Source: Lysobacteraceae bacterium
GTDB lineage: Bacteria; Pseudomonadota; Gammaproteobacteria; Xanthomonadales; Xanthomonadaceae
Direction: 5' to 3'
Assembly: GCA_030681035.1 (NCBI GenBank)
Contig: JAUXUI010000100.1
Location: forward strand, 19,983 to 83,982
Length of the DNA stretch: 64,000 nucleotides
The translations under genes and the position numbers were made by a program. The notes beneath the pieces are model-generated. The model made no database searches. It was not told where the DNA came from and worked only from the letters and a program-made list of their open reading frames with translations. Positions 44,259 to 52,493 of the stretch are shown piece after piece; the stretch's first letter is position 1, and each line of letters opens with the position of its first letter.

Positions 44259-45263
44259 ATGAGCACCCCCAGCCGTACTCTTACCCTCGTCGCCCGCCCC
44301 GACGGCGTTCCGCGTGACGAAGATTTCGCACTGCTCGCCAACACCCTGCCCGACCTCAATGCCGGACAGTTCCGGGTCGCGGTGCGCTACCTGTCGATCG
44401 ACCCGGCGATGCGGGTGTGGATGAGCGAACAAAAAAGTTATTGGCCGCCAGTGCCGCTGGGCGATGTGATGCGCGCTGCGGGTATTGGCGAAATTGTTGA
44501 ATCGCAGCACCCGAAGTTTCCACTCGGCGCCTGGGTGAGCGGCATGACCGGCGTGCGCGAGCAACTGATCAGCGACGGCAAGGGCATGCGCCGCTTCGAT
44601 GCCAGCGCGCTGCCGCATCCGGCGTGGGCGTTGAGTGTCTTCGGCGCCACTGGCCTCACCGCCTGGTTCGGCCTCACCGACATCGGCCAACCCAAGGCCA
44701 GCGACACGGTGGTGATTTCCGCCGCATCCGGCGCGGTCGGTTCGGCCGCCGTGCAGATCGCCAAAAACCTGGGCTGCAAGGTGATCGGTATCGCCGGTGG
44801 CCCGGAGAAATGCGCCTATGTGCGCAACGAGTTGGGTGCCGATGCCGCCATCGATTACAAGAACGAGCACGTCGGCAAGGCGCTCGATCAACACTGTCCC
44901 GGCGGCATCGACATCTATTTCGACAATGTCGGCGGCGAGATACTCGACGCCGCACTCAGCCGCCTGCGCATGCATGCGCGCGTGGTGCTGTGCGGCGGTA
45001 TTTCGCAGTACAACGCCACCGGCAAGGTGCGCGGCCCGGCCAATTATCTGGCCCTGATTTCGGCACGCGCGCGGATGCAGGGCTTTGTAGTGCTCGATTA
45101 CCTCGATCGCGCCGATGAAGCGCTGGCGGTGATGGCACCGTGGGCCGCCGCCGGCAAGCTCAGCAGCCGGATCGATGTGCTTGAGGGTCTGGAAAACTTC
45201 GCCGAAGCGCTGCGCCGGGTCTATTCGGGTGCCAACTTCGGCAAGCAAGTCGTGAAGGTCTGA
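44259..45263 (+). CDS. NADP-dependent MDR-family oxidoreductase (CurA / leukotriene B4 dehydrogenase type)
   Basis: 334 residues. Zinc-independent medium-chain reductase: VRYLSIDPAMRVWMSE and VGSGGVGEIVES-like MRAAGIGEIVESQHPKF near the N-terminus, then the Rossmann motif VVISAASGAVGSAAVQIAKN, GIAGGPEKCAYVRNELGADA and IYFDNVGGEILDAALSRL. Relatives reduce the double bond of enones and enals (2-alkenal reductase, CurA). The physiological substrate is unknown. It is three bases from moxR, so the three genes 44259-47294 are probably one unit although a functional link is not evident. Confidence 0.87.
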   Translation: MSTPSRTLTLVARPDGVPRDEDFALLANTLPDLNAGQFRVAVRYLSIDPAMRVWMSEQKSYWPPVPLGDVMRAAGIGEIVESQHPKFPLGAWVSGMTGVREQLISDGKGMRRFDASALPHPAWALSVFGATGLTAWFGLTDIGQPKASDTVVISAASGAVGSAAVQIAKNLGCKVIGIAGGPEKCAYVRNELGADAAIDYKNEHVGKALDQHCPGGIDIYFDNVGGEILDAALSRLRMHARVVLCGGISQYNATGKVRGPANYLALISARARMQGFVVLDYLDRADEALAVMAPWAAAGKLSSRIDVLEGLENFAEALRRVYSGANFGKQVVKV

Positions 45264-45266
45264 CCG

Positions 45267-46115
<849 letters not shown>

Positions 46116-46121
46116 ACCGCA

Positions 46122-47294
46122 ATGTTTCTCGGCTTGTTCGACGCGCTGCGCAGCGCCAAGGTGCCGGTCAGCCTGCGCGAACTGCTGGATCTGCACGCGG
46201 CGCTGAAGGCCGGCATGGCACATGCCGATGTCGATGCGTTCTATTCATTGGCGCGCACGGTGCTGGTCAAGGACGAGCGTCATTTTGATCGCTTCGATCG
46301 TGCGTTCGGCGCCTGGTTCAAGGGCGTGCCCGATTTGCAGGCCGCGCTCGACGCCGAGATCCCGGCCGACTGGCTGCGCCGCGCCTTTGCTCGTGAGTTC
46401 AGCGCCGAAGAACGCGCCCGCATCGAAGCACTGGGCGGTCTGGAGAAGCTGCTTGAAGAGTTCCGCAAGCGCCTGGGCGAACAGCACGAGCGCCACCAGG
46501 GCGGCAATCGCTGGATCGGCACTGGCGGCACCAGCCCGTTCGGCAACAGCGGCTACAACCCCGAAGGCATCCGCATCGGCGGCATCGGCGGCAACCGGCG
46601 TGCGGTGAAGGTATGGGAGCAACGTCAGTTCCGCAATCTCGATGACCAGGTCGAAATCGGCACCCGCAACATCAAACTGGCACTGCGCCGCTTGCGGCGC
46701 TTCGCGCGCGAAGGCGCCGCCGACGAACTCGATCTGGACGCCACCATCGCCGCCACCGCGCGCGAAGGCGGCATGCTTGATATCCGCATGCGCCCGGAAC
46801 GACACAACGCTGTAAAGGTGTTATTGCTTCTCGATATCGGTGGTTCGATGGACGAACATGTGCGGGTTTGCGAAGAACTGTTCTCGGCCTGCCGCAGCGA
46901 GTTCAAGCACCTTGAGCACTACTACTTCCACAACTGCCTGTACGAATCGCTGTGGAAACACAACCAGCGTCGCTTCAATGAACGCCTGTCCACACTGGAG
47001 CTATTGCGCACCTATGGCGCCGACTACCGCGTGGTGATCGTCGGTGATGCGGCGATGGCATCGTATGAGATCACCCATCCGGGCGGTAGCGTGGAACATG
47101 TCAACGAGGAACCCGGCAGCGTCTGGATACAACGCCTGGTTGATCGCTTTGGCAAAATGGCATGGCTCAACCCCACCCCACAGCGGGCGTGGGATTACAG
47201 CCAATCCACCGGCATGATCCGATCATTACTGAGTGAGCGCATGTTTCCGCTTACTTTGGCCGGCCTGGATGATGCAATACGTAACCTGCGTTGA
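46122..47294 (+). CDS. CoxE-like VWA-domain protein, MoxR partner
   Basis: 390 residues. The N-terminal half is helical and charged with GGNRWIGTGGTSPFGNSGYN, PEGIRIGGIGGNRRAVKVWE. The C-terminal VWA domain starts VKVLLLLDIGGSMDEHVRVC; the MIDAS motif DxSxS is D-I-G-G-S, so the second position is Gly. Family-typical sequence EHYYFHNCLYESLWKHNQRR and YRVVIVGDAAMASYEITHPG follows. With the upstream MoxR ATPase it forms a two-component chaperone system. The start is close behind moxR, indicating coupling. Confidence 0.87.
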   Translation: MFLGLFDALRSAKVPVSLRELLDLHAALKAGMAHADVDAFYSLARTVLVKDERHFDRFDRAFGAWFKGVPDLQAALDAEIPADWLRRAFAREFSAEERARIEALGGLEKLLEEFRKRLGEQHERHQGGNRWIGTGGTSPFGNSGYNPEGIRIGGIGGNRRAVKVWEQRQFRNLDDQVEIGTRNIKLALRRLRRFAREGAADELDLDATIAATAREGGMLDIRMRPERHNAVKVLLLLDIGGSMDEHVRVCEELFSACRSEFKHLEHYYFHNCLYESLWKHNQRRFNERLSTLELLRTYGADYRVVIVGDAAMASYEITHPGGSVEHVNEEPGSVWIQRLVDRFGKMAWLNPTPQRAWDYSQSTGMIRSLLSERMFPLTLAGLDDAIRNLR

Positions 47295-47337
47295 TCTGCA
47301 TTGCCTGAACTTCAATCCTCTTCCAGTTGAGCCCCTG

Positions 47338-48249
47338 ATGCCATCCATACACCGCCTGATTGTGCTTCTTGCCTGCCTGTTGTTTACCTGCGCCGGCCTG
47401 GCACAAACGACAGCAACCAACACCAACAGCCGCATGACAGCACTGATCAACGACCCCGAGATTGCCGAGATCAGCGGCCTGGCAACATCGCGGCTGCACC
47501 CGGACGTGATCTGGGTTCACAACGACAGCTTCGACAAGCCGGTGCTGTATGCGCTATCCACCACAGGCAAGCGGCTGGCGAATGTCACCATTGCCGGCGT
47601 TGAAAACATCGACTGGGAAGACATCTCCGCCTTCACCCTGAATGGTAAATCCTACTTGCTGATTGCCGATACCGGCGACAACGGCGGCATCCGCCAGATA
47701 CTGCAATTGCATGTTGTGCGCGAGCCTGAGCAGTTGCGTGACCAGACCATCAGCCCGCAATGGTCGATTCGCTTTCGCTGGCCGGATGGCGCACGCGATT
47801 GCGAAGCAATAGCAGTCGATGCCAAACGCGGGGAAATCCTGCTGTTCGGCAAAAAACGAGTCCCCGTTGATTTGTTTAGCCTGCCATTGCAACCACGCGA
47901 TGACACTGTGCAAAGCGCACGCTTGATCGGCGCGCTGGCCGGCATCGCACAGCCCAGCCCCGAAGACCTGCAACGCAATCCGGTCTATGGCCGTTACCGT
48001 AGCCAGATCACCGCCGCCGACATCAGCCCGGACCGGCAAACTTTGGCCGTACTCAATTATCGCGCCGTCTATCTTTACCCACGCCGCCCGGATGAAGACT
48101 GGTCACGGGCCACTGCCCGCCCCGGTACCGAGCGCATTTTTCCTTGGCTGGCGCAGGCCGAAGCAATGGGCTTTGCGACCGATGGAAAAGGTTTGTGGAT
48201 CAGCAGCGAACGGCAGCCAACACCGATACTGTGGCTGGCATTGCCCTGA
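47338..48249 (+). CDS. Secreted beta-propeller-like protein, function unknown
   Basis: 303 residues. Signal peptide MPSIHRLIVLLACLLFTCAG (LA|Q). The mature part has repeated strand-turn patterns: ISGLATSRLHPDVIWVHNDS, IDWEDISAFTLNGKSYLLIA, DTGDNGGIRQ, RDCEAIAVDAKRGEILLFGK, TAADISPDRQTLAVLNYRAV. These suggest a YjiK/phytase-like propeller with acidic, possibly Ca-binding, turns (DTGDNGG). No catalytic site can be assigned. It is a single gene. Confidence 0.65.
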   Translation: MPSIHRLIVLLACLLFTCAGLAQTTATNTNSRMTALINDPEIAEISGLATSRLHPDVIWVHNDSFDKPVLYALSTTGKRLANVTIAGVENIDWEDISAFTLNGKSYLLIADTGDNGGIRQILQLHVVREPEQLRDQTISPQWSIRFRWPDGARDCEAIAVDAKRGEILLFGKKRVPVDLFSLPLQPRDDTVQSARLIGALAGIAQPSPEDLQRNPVYGRYRSQITAADISPDRQTLAVLNYRAVYLYPRRPDEDWSRATARPGTERIFPWLAQAEAMGFATDGKGLWISSERQPTPILWLALP

Positions 48250-48268
48250 TACCCGCATGAATGCAGGC

Positions 48269-48295
48269 AAAAAAAGGCCCGCTTTGCAGCGGGCC
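48269..48295 (-). terminator. Rho-independent terminator on the minus strand
   Basis: Read on the minus strand: GGCCCGC-TGCAAA-GCGGGCC (48295-48276) followed by seven T (48275-48269). The plus strand has no T-run after the hairpin. No minus-strand protein gene lies upstream of it, so it must end a non-coding or antisense transcript. Confidence 0.88.
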
Positions 48296-48455
48296 ACCGG
48301 TAACCCCGAGCATGTCTGAAGTCCCGTGGACTCCTGTCCTGGAGAGAGGGCAGGCCAACATCCGTGTCGTGCCTGCCCGTTAAAGGCAAACGCAAGCCAA
48401 CACGAAAACCGGCCACGACTCAAAAAAACAACCTGATTCAACGAGTCCGTCTCCG
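48269..48455 (-). ncRNA. Candidate small RNA with GGA-bearing hairpins (Csr/Rsm-like)
   Basis: A minus-strand transcript ending at the terminator would carry three hairpins with GGA in the loop: GAG-ACGGA-CUC near its 5' end; GGGCAGGC with a 15-base loop containing ACGGA and GCCUGCCC (about 48342-48383); and GGAC-AGGA-GUCC (about 48331-48342). GGA in a loop is the CsrA/RsmA recognition signature. The 5' end is not defined; the homologous stem-loop just upstream could be promoter-proximal or part of the RNA. This is a prediction from pattern only. Confidence 0.4.
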
Positions 48456-48457
48456 CC

Positions 48458-48483
48458 AGATCAAGTATTTGCGCGCTTGATCT
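48458..48483. repeat. GATCAAG/CTTGATC stem-loop, copy 1
   Basis: Arms AGATCAAG and CTTGATCT around a ten-base loop. A relative with GGATCAAGC/GCTTGATCC arms is at 57716-57741. Similarity continues into both flanks (CGTCTCC on one side, a TGC-rich stretch on the other). Confidence 0.75.
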
Positions 48484-48552
48484 GCGTGCAAAGCATCGCA
48501 AGCAAGCAAAGCGTTACACTGAACCATCCACAAAACCCGTTACGAGAACCGT

Positions 48553-48960
48553 ATGCGCACCTTCGAGCAGATTCGCAGCCATGTAGCCAACAACTACCGG
48601 GTAACCACCAACGAACCGTATCTGCTGTGTGTCGAGCTTTCGTTGCAGGAAGGGCAGCGCCACCAGAGCCTGTTCATGTCGGAAATCGAAGACGAGGATG
48701 GCCGCCGCCACCTGCGTTTCAGTACCGCAGTTGCACCCATCACCGGCATGGATGCCAAGCGCGCCCTGCACTTCAACTGGCAAAGCCATAGTGGCTACCT
48801 GGCCATCAGTGAGCTCGACGGCGTGCCCTACCTGCATTTGTGCGAAAACCGGCCTTACGCAATTCTCACTGCCGCCGAAATCGACCGCCTGGTGCTGGAA
48901 TTGGGCGGTGTTGGTGATCGCATGGAAAGCCAGCTTTCTGCTGGAGGCGACTTGTTGTGA
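48553..48960 (+). CDS. Small cytoplasmic protein, possibly YbjN / secretion-chaperone fold
   Basis: 135 residues, no signal peptide or membrane span, acidic. Readable stretches are VANNYRVTTNEPYLLCVELS, RHQSLFMSEIEDEDGRRHLR, FSTAVAPITGMDAKRALHFN and the C-terminal helix TAAEIDRLVLELGGVGDRME. The alternation of a beta-rich body with terminal helices recalls the YbjN/CesT-like fold, but the match is by impression only and no function is claimed. Single gene after the 303-base RNA-like gap. Confidence 0.6.
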   Translation: MRTFEQIRSHVANNYRVTTNEPYLLCVELSLQEGQRHQSLFMSEIEDEDGRRHLRFSTAVAPITGMDAKRALHFNWQSHSGYLAISELDGVPYLHLCENRPYAILTAAEIDRLVLELGGVGDRMESQLSAGGDLL

Positions 48961-49086
48961 TTGGGCTTCGGCCCGTGCCGCCGACGCGGGCTGAGGTGTC
49001 TTCCCGCATTCTGAATTGGCGACACAAGCGCGATAGAGCCGACGGGTAAAATCAAGACAGCCCATGGCTGGACAAAGGGGTTATGC

Positions 49087-49099
49087 GTGCGTCACGCAC
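49087..49099. promoter_or_regulatory. Perfect palindrome GTGCGT-C-ACGCAC, possible operator
   Basis: Six-base arms with one central base, ending ten bases upstream of the -35 box of the aminotransferase promoter. The position fits an activator or repressor site. Confidence 0.45.
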
Positions 49100-49108
49100 A
49101 TGATATTA

Positions 49109-49136
49109 TTGACATAAGCTGCTGTTTTTAAATTAT
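49109..49136 (+). promoter_or_regulatory. Sigma-70-like promoter of the class III aminotransferase gene
   Basis: Perfect -35 TTGACA (49109-49114), 16 bases, AATTAT (49131-49136) in a strikingly AT-rich island of the high-GC sequence. The leader of about 65 bases contains a small CGGG-N8-CCCG hairpin (49163-49178) and GGGAG before the ATG. Confidence 0.65.
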
Positions 49137-49208
49137 TTATGCAACCAATAACCATGATGCAACGGGCCGAAAGACCCGAGCATGCACACTGATACCGGGA
49201 GACCCAAC

Positions 49209-50729
49209 ATGAGCCAACACACCTCGCAAGCGGTTTTGAGCAAACTTGCGACGCTTCGCAACTATGGCGGCGCAGCCCGCACACGCGGCCTGAACGACGC
49301 GACGCTTGAACACATGGCAGCACTGTTCCCGGAATTGGTCGAAGCCGTTGATGCCGCGCATGACCAGTTTCAGGCTCTGTGTGGTGGCGAGTTCGAAGAC
49401 ATTCTGCGCGCCGATGAAGTAACCCAGATCGCTGCGGTGCAAGCGGGCTTCGTCAATTTTTATCCCGATGATGCAATAAACCCCTATATCTCGCTGGCCG
49501 CGCGTGGGCCGTGGATCGTCACCCTCAAGGGTGCCGTGATCCATGACAACGGCGGCTACGGCATGCTTGGCGCCGGCCATACACCAGCCGCAGTGCTTGA
49601 GGCAATGAGCCAGCCGCAGGTGATGGCCAACGTGATGACGCCCAATCTGTCGCAGTTGCGTCTGGAACGCGCCTTGCGGCGTGAACTGGGCCAGAGCCGT
49701 GGCGGCTGCCCATACGCGAAGTTCCTGTGCTTGAACTCCGGCTCGGAATCCGTATCTCTCGCAGGCCGCATTGCAGACGTGAACACCAAGCTGCATACCG
49801 ATCCGGGCGGTCGACATGCTGGCAAAAAGGTCAAACGTATAGCGGTCAAGGGTGCCTTCCACGGACGCACCGAACTGCCAGCGCTGTACTCGGATTCAAC
49901 CCGGCCGACTTATGCCAAACATCTGGCCAGTTGGAAGCACCACGAGCCACAACTGATCACCATCGAGCCGTATTCGGTAGAGCAACTGCAGCAGGCTTTC
50001 GCCGATGCCGATGCCAATGGCTGGTATATCGAAGCGATGTTCCTGGAGCCCGTAATGGGCGAGGGCGATCCGGGCCGTCAGGTTACGCCAGAGTTCTACC
50101 GTGCGGCGCGTCAACTCACCCGCGATCACGGCACCGTGCTGCTGGTCGATTCGATCCAGGCCGGTTTGCGTGCGCACGGGGTACTCTCAATCATCGATTA
50201 CCCGGGTTTTGAAGGGGTAGAACCGCCGGACATGGAAACCTACTCCAAGGCGCTCAATGCCGGTCAGTACCCGTTGTCGGTGCTTGCCGTCACCGAACGC
50301 GCCGCCGGGCTTTATCGCAAAGGTGTGTATGGCAACACCATGACCACCAACCCACGCGCCATGGATGTAGCGGTTGCGGTACTCAACGGCATCACACCCG
50401 AATTGCGCGCCAATATCCGCGAACGCGGCGCAGAGTTTGTCAGCAAGTTCAATGCACTGAAAAACGACCTCGGTGGACTGATTACCAAAGTGCAAGGTAC
50501 CGGCCTGTTGTTCTCGTGTGAGTTGTCCGACGCATTCAAATGCTATGGCGCCGGCTCCACCGAAGAGTATTTGCGCGAACGCGGCATCGGCGTGATTCAT
50601 GGTGGTGCCAATTCACTGCGTTTTACCCCGCATTTTGCCGTCACATCGGCAGAAGTGGCTCTGGTAGTGGCACAGGTGCGCGATGCGCTGCTCAATGGCC
50701 CACGCAAGGCGCAGGCTGAGGCAGCCTGA
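49209..50729 (+). CDS. Atypical class III PLP-dependent aminotransferase
   Basis: 506 residues, longer than most class III aminotransferases. Fold motifs: VIHDNGGYGMLGAGHTPAAV, CLNSGSESVSLAGRIADV, KGAFHGRTELPALYSDST, EPVMGEGDPGRQVTPEFYRA, VDSIQAGLRAHGVLS, and YSKALNAGQYPLSVLAVTER with the PLP lysine. The usual DE(V/I)Q motif is DSIQ: the aspartate that holds the pyridine nitrogen is kept, but the following Glu is Ser. The N-terminal about 80 residues are an extra helical part. I cannot assign a substrate. The start MSQHTSQ has GGGAG eight bases upstream. It has its own promoter with an operator-like palindrome. Confidence 0.8.
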   Translation: MSQHTSQAVLSKLATLRNYGGAARTRGLNDATLEHMAALFPELVEAVDAAHDQFQALCGGEFEDILRADEVTQIAAVQAGFVNFYPDDAINPYISLAARGPWIVTLKGAVIHDNGGYGMLGAGHTPAAVLEAMSQPQVMANVMTPNLSQLRLERALRRELGQSRGGCPYAKFLCLNSGSESVSLAGRIADVNTKLHTDPGGRHAGKKVKRIAVKGAFHGRTELPALYSDSTRPTYAKHLASWKHHEPQLITIEPYSVEQLQQAFADADANGWYIEAMFLEPVMGEGDPGRQVTPEFYRAARQLTRDHGTVLLVDSIQAGLRAHGVLSIIDYPGFEGVEPPDMETYSKALNAGQYPLSVLAVTERAAGLYRKGVYGNTMTTNPRAMDVAVAVLNGITPELRANIRERGAEFVSKFNALKNDLGGLITKVQGTGLLFSCELSDAFKCYGAGSTEEYLRERGIGVIHGGANSLRFTPHFAVTSAEVALVVAQVRDALLNGPRKAQAEAA

Positions 50730-50747
50730 ACCACCCCAGCGCACCTG

Positions 50748-51293
50748 CTATTGCGATTGCTGCCTGGGCTTTGCAGACATGTCGGCCTCTGATTCGTCTG
50801 GCGCCGGCTTTGCCGGCAGGATGCTGATCCGCACCGGCCCACCCTGACTCACCTTTTCGGTTTTCAGGTCGTACTCGAAATACTCGCCAGCCAGCGAGCG
50901 TCGCCCACCTTGAACCAGATGCGCATTGCCACGCAGCCGCAATACTTCAAGGCCGCGCGCGTATTCAATCTCATCGGCTTCAGCCATCACGTCGCGGTCA
51001 ATGCCATTGTTCTTCACCCAGATTCGCGCCGGTTTACCGATAATCAGAACACGGCTGGGGTTTTCCAGAGGTCCATAAACCACCGCCTCATCGGCCTGCA
51101 TCGGCCAATCGGAACCTTCTATGGAAAAGTGGCCCTGCAAGCGAGTGATGTTCTGCTCTGGATCATTGGCCACCGAGTCGGCAAGTACCACAATCGGCCG
51201 CTCGGATGGCAAGGTGAACTTGGCGGCGTTGGCCATCATCGGCATTGCCAGCAAAAACGGCCACAAAACGGCGCGCACGCATAACCTCTTCAA
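50748..51293 (-). CDS. LptA/OstA-domain periplasmic protein
   Basis: 181 residues from a TTG start (AGGAG eight bases upstream); no in-frame ATG fits before the signal peptide (LWPFLLAMPMMANA|A). The mature protein has the OstA/LptA pattern: PIVVLADSVANDPEQNITRL, QGHFSIEGSDWPMQADEAVV, EADEIEYARGLEVLRLRGNA, HLVQGGRRSLAGEYFEYDL. LptA bridges LPS between inner and outer membrane. Here it stands alone and divergent from lptF-lptG, not with lptC and lptB, so it could be the main LptA or a second OstA-like protein. Confidence 0.75.
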   Translation of the reverse strand: MKRLCVRAVLWPFLLAMPMMANAAKFTLPSERPIVVLADSVANDPEQNITRLQGHFSIEGSDWPMQADEAVVYGPLENPSRVLIIGKPARIWVKNNGIDRDVMAEADEIEYARGLEVLRLRGNAHLVQGGRRSLAGEYFEYDLKTEKVSQGGPVRISILPAKPAPDESEADMSAKPRQQSQ

Positions 51294-51410
51294 CGCCCAT
51301 ACTCCTAAATCGATTGAACCCGCAGCCCGATGCGACGATCATAGCAGCGTCCGGCAGGTTCGAAGGGCATCGGCCATGAAGGCCTCGTTATCGTTTCGGA
51401 GTCCTCACGC

Positions 51411-52493
51411 TTGATCATCCATCGTTACCTGATTCGCGAAGTAACCGGCCCCTTCGCTGCGGTAAGCGTCGTGCTGGTTATCGTGTTCATGACCTACAGC
51501 CTCACGGTATTTCTTACCGATGCCAGCCAGGGCCTGCTCAGCGCCGGCCAGATCGCCGCACTTACGTTGCTCAAGTCGGTCATTGCGCTGGAAGTGCTGT
51601 TGCCGATCGCGCTTTATGTCGCGGTGATGCTTGGCATGGGCCGGCTGTACAACGATTCCGAAATGGATGCATTGCGTGCCGCGGGAATGGGCGAATTGCA
51701 GATTGTGATGCCGATGCTGCGACTGGCATTGATCCTGGCGATTTTGGTCGGGCTGTTGTCGGCGGTGGTGCGTCCGCTAGCCTATCGCACACTCTACACA
51801 CTGAAGGCCGAGGCCGAAGCCAGTTCCGAGATCGACCGGATCAAATCCGGTCGCTTTTACAGCTACTCCAAAAGCGGCCGCACGGTGTTCATTGAAACCA
51901 CCAGCGGCTCACTTGACAAACTGCAGGGCGTGTTCGTGCGCACCCGCAACGCCGAAGGCCTGCAAGTGATCTCGGCGCGCCAAGGCAAGTTCGTGGCACA
52001 CGTCACCAACACCCATCATGAGTTGCTGCTGCAAGATGCCAGCGTGTTCAAGCGCACCGCACAAGGCCGCGACGTATTTGCTCAGTTTGCACAATTTGCC
52101 ATCCGCCTGCCGATCAAGCAGCCAGAGCCCGTAACTGACCGTCCCAAGCTGATGTCCACCTTCGACCTGGCTTCCGCAGACGGGCCGCGCGAGCGCGCCG
52201 AGTTTGAGGGCCGCTTGTCCAACCCGATATCCGCGCTGTTGCTTGCCATGCTGGCAGTACCACTCAGCCGCAGCCGACCACGCCAGGGCCGCTACGCACG
52301 GATGTTGGTTGCCTTGATTGTGTACACCCTGTATTACAACCTGCTGGACATTACCCGCACCAATGTCCAGCAAGGGACCATGCCCACGCTGGCCTGGGTG
52401 CCCGGCCTTTTGGCATTGGCGATCATCATCTGGTACGTGCCATGGCGGGCATGGCTGCGACGCAAGCCGGTAAAATTACATGCGCCTGATTGA
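51411..52493 (+). CDS. lptF: LPS export permease LptF
   Basis: 360 residues from a TTG start with GGAG nine bases upstream. YjgP/YjgQ family: MIIHRYLIREVTGPFAAVSV, three more spans (LTLLKSVIALEVLLPIALYV, MLRLALILAILVGLLSAVV), a periplasmic beta-jellyroll (GRFYSYSKSGRTVFIETTSG) and C-terminal spans (SNPISALLLAMLAVPLSRSR). With LptG and the LptB ATPase it extracts LPS from the inner membrane. It overlaps lptG by 14 bases. Confidence 0.92.
   Translation: MIIHRYLIREVTGPFAAVSVVLVIVFMTYSLTVFLTDASQGLLSAGQIAALTLLKSVIALEVLLPIALYVAVMLGMGRLYNDSEMDALRAAGMGELQIVMPMLRLALILAILVGLLSAVVRPLAYRTLYTLKAEAEASSEIDRIKSGRFYSYSKSGRTVFIETTSGSLDKLQGVFVRTRNAEGLQVISARQGKFVAHVTNTHHELLLQDASVFKRTAQGRDVFAQFAQFAIRLPIKQPEPVTDRPKLMSTFDLASADGPRERAEFEGRLSNPISALLLAMLAVPLSRSRPRQGRYARMLVALIVYTLYYNLLDITRTNVQQGTMPTLAWVPGLLALAIIIWYVPWRAWLRRKPVKLHAPD

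Larger units (their letters stand above)
48250..48552. other. 303-base intergenic region with minus-strand RNA signals
   Basis: No protein gene. It contains a strong minus-strand terminator (48269-48295), a potential minus-strand RNA (48269-48455) and a GATCAAG/CTTGATC stem-loop (48458-48483). The promoter of the downstream plus-strand gene is probably around GTTACACT (about 48513), which is weak. Confidence 0.7.

Noticed and set aside
48430..48450. tRNA-like stretch in the 48250-48552 gap
   Set aside because: No T-loop, no acceptor stem and no 3' CCA region could be fitted.
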